Below, one piece after another: positions 62,601-64,000 of a stretch of DNA of 64,000 nucleotides. Made by a program: the position numbers and the translations under genes. The stretch lies in contig NZ_JAJMPA010000001.1 in NCBI RefSeq assembly GCF_020991475.1, forward strand, positions 2,418,001 to 2,482,000, given 5' to 3'. How positions within the stretch are numbered: position 1 is the first letter of the stretch; every line of letters starts with the position of its first letter. This DNA comes from Pedobacter sp. MC2016-14. Lineage in GTDB: Bacteria; Bacteroidota; Bacteroidia; Sphingobacteriales; Sphingobacteriaceae. Below the pieces are notes generated by a model, which was not told the DNA's origin, made no database searches, and saw only the letters and a list, made by a program, of their open reading frames with translations.

Positions 62601-63163
62601 GCGATGATGTAGTCTATCAGGGAACTATTATGCCGGTCTTTAACGGGGGATTCTCAAATACATTCAGTTATAAAAATCTTTCCGTTACAGCCAACATGAT
62701 CTACAATATGGGGCATGTGATGAGAAGGGATGTGAATCAATTTTATACCGGAAGGTTGAGCGGTTCTGCCACTTCATTTAACGGTAACATCAGCCCTGAA
62801 TTTAACAACAGATGGAAGAAGCCGGGTGACGAGGCCTTCACGGATATTCCAGCTTACGTGGCCAATATGAACGATCACTATAACAACCGGGACATGAATT
62901 ATTATTTAATGGGCGATGGAAATGTTGTAGATGCGTCATATATCAAATTGAGGGACATTACCTTAAATTACGTTTTACCAAAGGAAGTTTTGAAAGCGGT
63001 CAAAATTGCTTCGGCAAGTGTATTTGTACAGGCCACAAATTTCATGGTCTGGAAAGCAAATAAGTATAATATAGATCCTGAATTTCATAACCTGTCTACA
63101 GGTGCAAGGAGTATCCCTCCGTTTAAGCACTCCTACAGCATTGGTACTAATATTACATTCTAA
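59615..63163 (+). CDS. SusC-family TonB-dependent transducer (locus 5)
   Basis: This is an outer-membrane importer of 1182 aa from the start at 59615 (MYKNYTKKLLRIM). An in-frame ATG 33 bases earlier is less likely, because the other loci start at the same MYxxYT motif. The signal helix is ITTVILIATIMQVSA. STN is about 35-110 (LKHLFTEIRKQSGYNFLY) and CarboxypepD_reg about 126-205. The plug has QSIIRGTSSIYVNPDPLYVVNN and VLKDAAAVAIWGSKAANG. Here the usual VxDG sequence at the end of the plug strand is VNNVM, a deviation from the family pattern. The barrel ends SIGTNITF. The SusD partner starts 14 bases downstream. Confidence 0.95.
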   Translation: MYKNYTKKLLRIMRITTVILIATIMQVSASGFAQKITLSENGVTLKHLFTEIRKQSGYNFLYTDQLLAQTKMVTIKVDHAELKEVLEELFKNQPLTYTVDDRTVIVKEKPVSLLSKIAEVFQLPVVVEGKVTDTTGTPMPGALIRSSKGIFITGPSGRFSIKTELGDNIIVSFLGYDAYSFIAREKMPFQNIQLRSLTAQLSEVKIQTGFQTLSKERATGAYAKPDMEVFKNRTGTTNIITRLEGLIPGMTMVPGPRITVSRNGSSAGNQSIIRGTSSIYVNPDPLYVVNNVMVEDITNINPDDVADITVLKDAAAVAIWGSKAANGVIVITTKTGGKKQNLKIGYNSYVNFAGKPDFDYRPVMSSREFINAARETFSATDYPLNTLTYNLIAPHELILYNQNNLPQAQVNAKLDSLAAINNMDQVKQLFYRNAMSSNQTISASAGGEVYSFYGSLSYNNVTSNRPGEKNNLYRFNFAQDLNVSKRISVSLNTTLTSANNSGVANLSIDNQFLPYQLFADANGTAISMPYLSGWSETLRREYEQRGRISLNYVPLDEPGYSRNKSNNIVLNLNGKVTVDVWKGLSFRGTYGYLKSPGNSESFNDIRSFASRKELLSNTVSPTITSVPVYYLPTTGGRYSTSNTDQQNWTLRNQLIFQHSFRGGKDRLSLEGGQDIQEQFLKSRSTTVYGYNEALMTSQLPDYAAINRGINPIIYGNRPLEPVSAPIENLQRFTSWFGLANYSFAGKYNIDASWRIDQSNLFGKDKSAQNKPVWSIGGKWLMAKENFMKDISWLNELSIRATYGIAGNSPQAAAGSNFNILGADYGTNPGGTSISVQSPSNNKLIWEATRTKNLGLDVSVFRNRLGFSLDIYDKHTTDLLGSLILNPLSGYSAVVGNIGELTNKGVDLSIRSLNVQSRDFKWSSNLVFSYNRNKLVDYGVPSPYANQAGSKIYSSYFAGYGLLPLFAYQYAGLDNTGSPMIRLQDGSVTKSLYVAQGDDVVYQGTIMPVFNGGFSNTFSYKNLSVTANMIYNMGHVMRRDVNQFYTGRLSGSATSFNGNISPEFNNRWKKPGDEAFTDIPAYVANMNDHYNNRDMNYYLMGDGNVVDASYIKLRDITLNYVLPKEVLKAVKIASASVFVQATNFMVWKANKYNIDPEFHNLSTGARSIPPFKHSYSIGTNITF

Positions 63164-63177
63164 TCTTAAAACTAGAA

Positions 63178-64000
63178 ATGATGATTTTAAAAAACAAACT
63201 ATCCATATTCGTCCTTTTCACATCACTGATTTTGCTGAGTTCCTGCAAAAAGGATTTTTTGGAGGTGATCCCAAAAGGCAAGCAAATTGCAGAAACCACG
63301 GAAGATTATAATCTGCTGATGAACAGTCCTGCACTATACCAGTATTTACAAGGCGGCGGTTGGCAGGGCCCCGTATTAATGGGTGATGAAATTGGTGCAG
63401 AACAGAATTATTTTAATTCTTCCCAACCTCTTGTGCAGCGTTTCTTTAAATGGGATGCAATTTTATATGGTCAGGTAACGGATATTGCTTCTGATTTGAG
63501 GATTTTCTTGCAGAACGTATACGCCTGTAACCTGGTTATCAATGAAGTATTGCAGGCTAAAGGAGGGACTGCGCAACAAAACCTGGCACTTCAGGCCGAC
63601 GCAATGGCAACCAGGGCATGGATTTACTTTCAAATGGTTAACTTTTATACCAAACCTTATGCTGCCGCTACTGCGGGAAGTGATTTAGGTTTTCCTGTCA
63701 TTACTAAAGCCGATGTTGTGGAGACTTTTTACTCAAGGGGAACTGTTCAGGAAAACTATGATTTTATCATCAATGACCTGAAAACTGCAATACCCAACCT
63801 TCCGCTGAATGCTGCTGGAAAAACGCGTATGTCTAAAGCTGCTGCCGAAGGTATCCTGGCAAAAGTATATTTATTTATGGGTAAGCCAGATCTAGCGCTA
63901 CCATTGTTAAATGCCGCCTTTATCGATAATGCCAGTGCCAGTACACCAGCGATGTTGTATGATTACAACATTACATTTGCTCCCGGAGGTTCATTTTTGC
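63178..64000 (+). CDS. SusD/RagB-family lipoprotein, 3' end cut by window
   Basis: This frame is open from ATG 63178 to the end of the window (274 codons), so the gene continues outside. The lipoprotein signal is LFTSLILLSSC followed by KKDFLEVIPKGKQIAETT. The N-terminal SusD region is followed by the TPR-like segment ADAMATRAWIYFQMVNFYTKPY and AAAEGILAKVYLFMGKPDLAL. The C-terminal hallmark has not been reached. It is the partner of the locus 5 SusC, which ends 14 bases before it. It resembles the locus 3 SusD after the lipid anchor (PKGK), supporting a relationship between the two loci. Confidence 0.93.
   Translation, partial: MMILKNKLSIFVLFTSLILLSSCKKDFLEVIPKGKQIAETTEDYNLLMNSPALYQYLQGGGWQGPVLMGDEIGAEQNYFNSSQPLVQRFFKWDAILYGQVTDIASDLRIFLQNVYACNLVINEVLQAKGGTAQQNLALQADAMATRAWIYFQMVNFYTKPYAAATAGSDLGFPVITKADVVETFYSRGTVQENYDFIINDLKTAIPNLPLNAAGKTRMSKAAAEGILAKVYLFMGKPDLALPLLNAAFIDNASASTPAMLYDYNITFAPGGSFL

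Noticed and set aside
1..64000. CRISPR arrays, insertion sequences, tRNA or rRNA genes
   Set aside because: No regular spacer-repeat array of CRISPR size, no transposase-like frame with terminal inverted repeats, and no RNA-gene sequence were recognised by eye.

Overview
The window is AT-rich Bacteroidota DNA and looks like a member of the Sphingobacteriaceae (Pedobacter-like). This is inferred from repeated SusC/SusD outer-membrane transport pairs, Bacteroides-type ECF sigma factors each paired with a FecR anti-sigma factor, DUF4369-TlpA proteins, lipoboxes of the form SCKK, and a few TAnnTTTG promoter boxes. No rRNA, tRNA, insertion sequence, CRISPR array or phage gene was seen. Almost every gene lies on the plus strand; four genes do not (9084-10464 and 22420-24532).

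Layout. Locus 0 (1-9043) is the end of a sigma/FecR-type SusC, then SusD, an N-formylglutamate-amidohydrolase-like lipoprotein, an M28 aminopeptidase and a gamma-glutamyltransferase. Two minus-strand housekeeping genes follow (a small protein and an AlkC-like DNA glycosylase). Locus 1 (10553-22349) is sigma, FecR, SusC, SusD, an intrinsic terminator, a TlpA-like protein and an S9 peptidase. A minus-strand DUF4198/PepSY pair and a plus-strand cyclophilin follow. Locus 2 (25507-37913) is sigma, FecR, SusC, SusD, a degenerate zinc-hydrolase lipoprotein, a subtilase, an aspartyl protease with PDZ domain and a TlpA-like protein. Locus 3 (37996-46214) is sigma, FecR, SusC, SusD and DUF4369-TlpA. An 820-bp gene-free stretch carries a terminator, a gene remnant, an 11-bp tandem array and a hairpin. 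Locus 4 (47035-58186) is two sigma factors in tandem, FecR, SusC, SusD, a protein with two DUF4369-TlpA modules and a thioredoxin-fold protein. Locus 5 (58351-64000) is a FecR with no sigma factor of its own, SusC and a SusD cut by the window end.

How it works together. Each SusC carries an N-terminal STN signalling domain. By analogy with FecA/FecR/FecI, substrate binding at the outer membrane should signal through FecR in the inner membrane to release the ECF sigma factor, which then transcribes the transporter operon. None of the six loci contains a recognisable glycoside hydrolase or polysaccharide lyase. The recognisable enzymes are peptidases and gamma-glutamyl/N-acyl-glutamate hydrolases, accompanied by periplasmic thioredoxin-fold proteins. 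The region therefore looks like an expanded set of peptide or amino-acid-conjugate uptake systems rather than polysaccharide utilisation loci (inference).

The most interesting non-coding signals are: (i) stem-loops followed by U-tracts on the antisense strand in four of the five FecR-SusC gaps, which suggest cis-antisense RNAs over the susC leaders; (ii) a degenerate 11-bp tandem array of about 16 units at 46644-46823; (iii) a terminator-like hairpin just before the tandem sigma factors.
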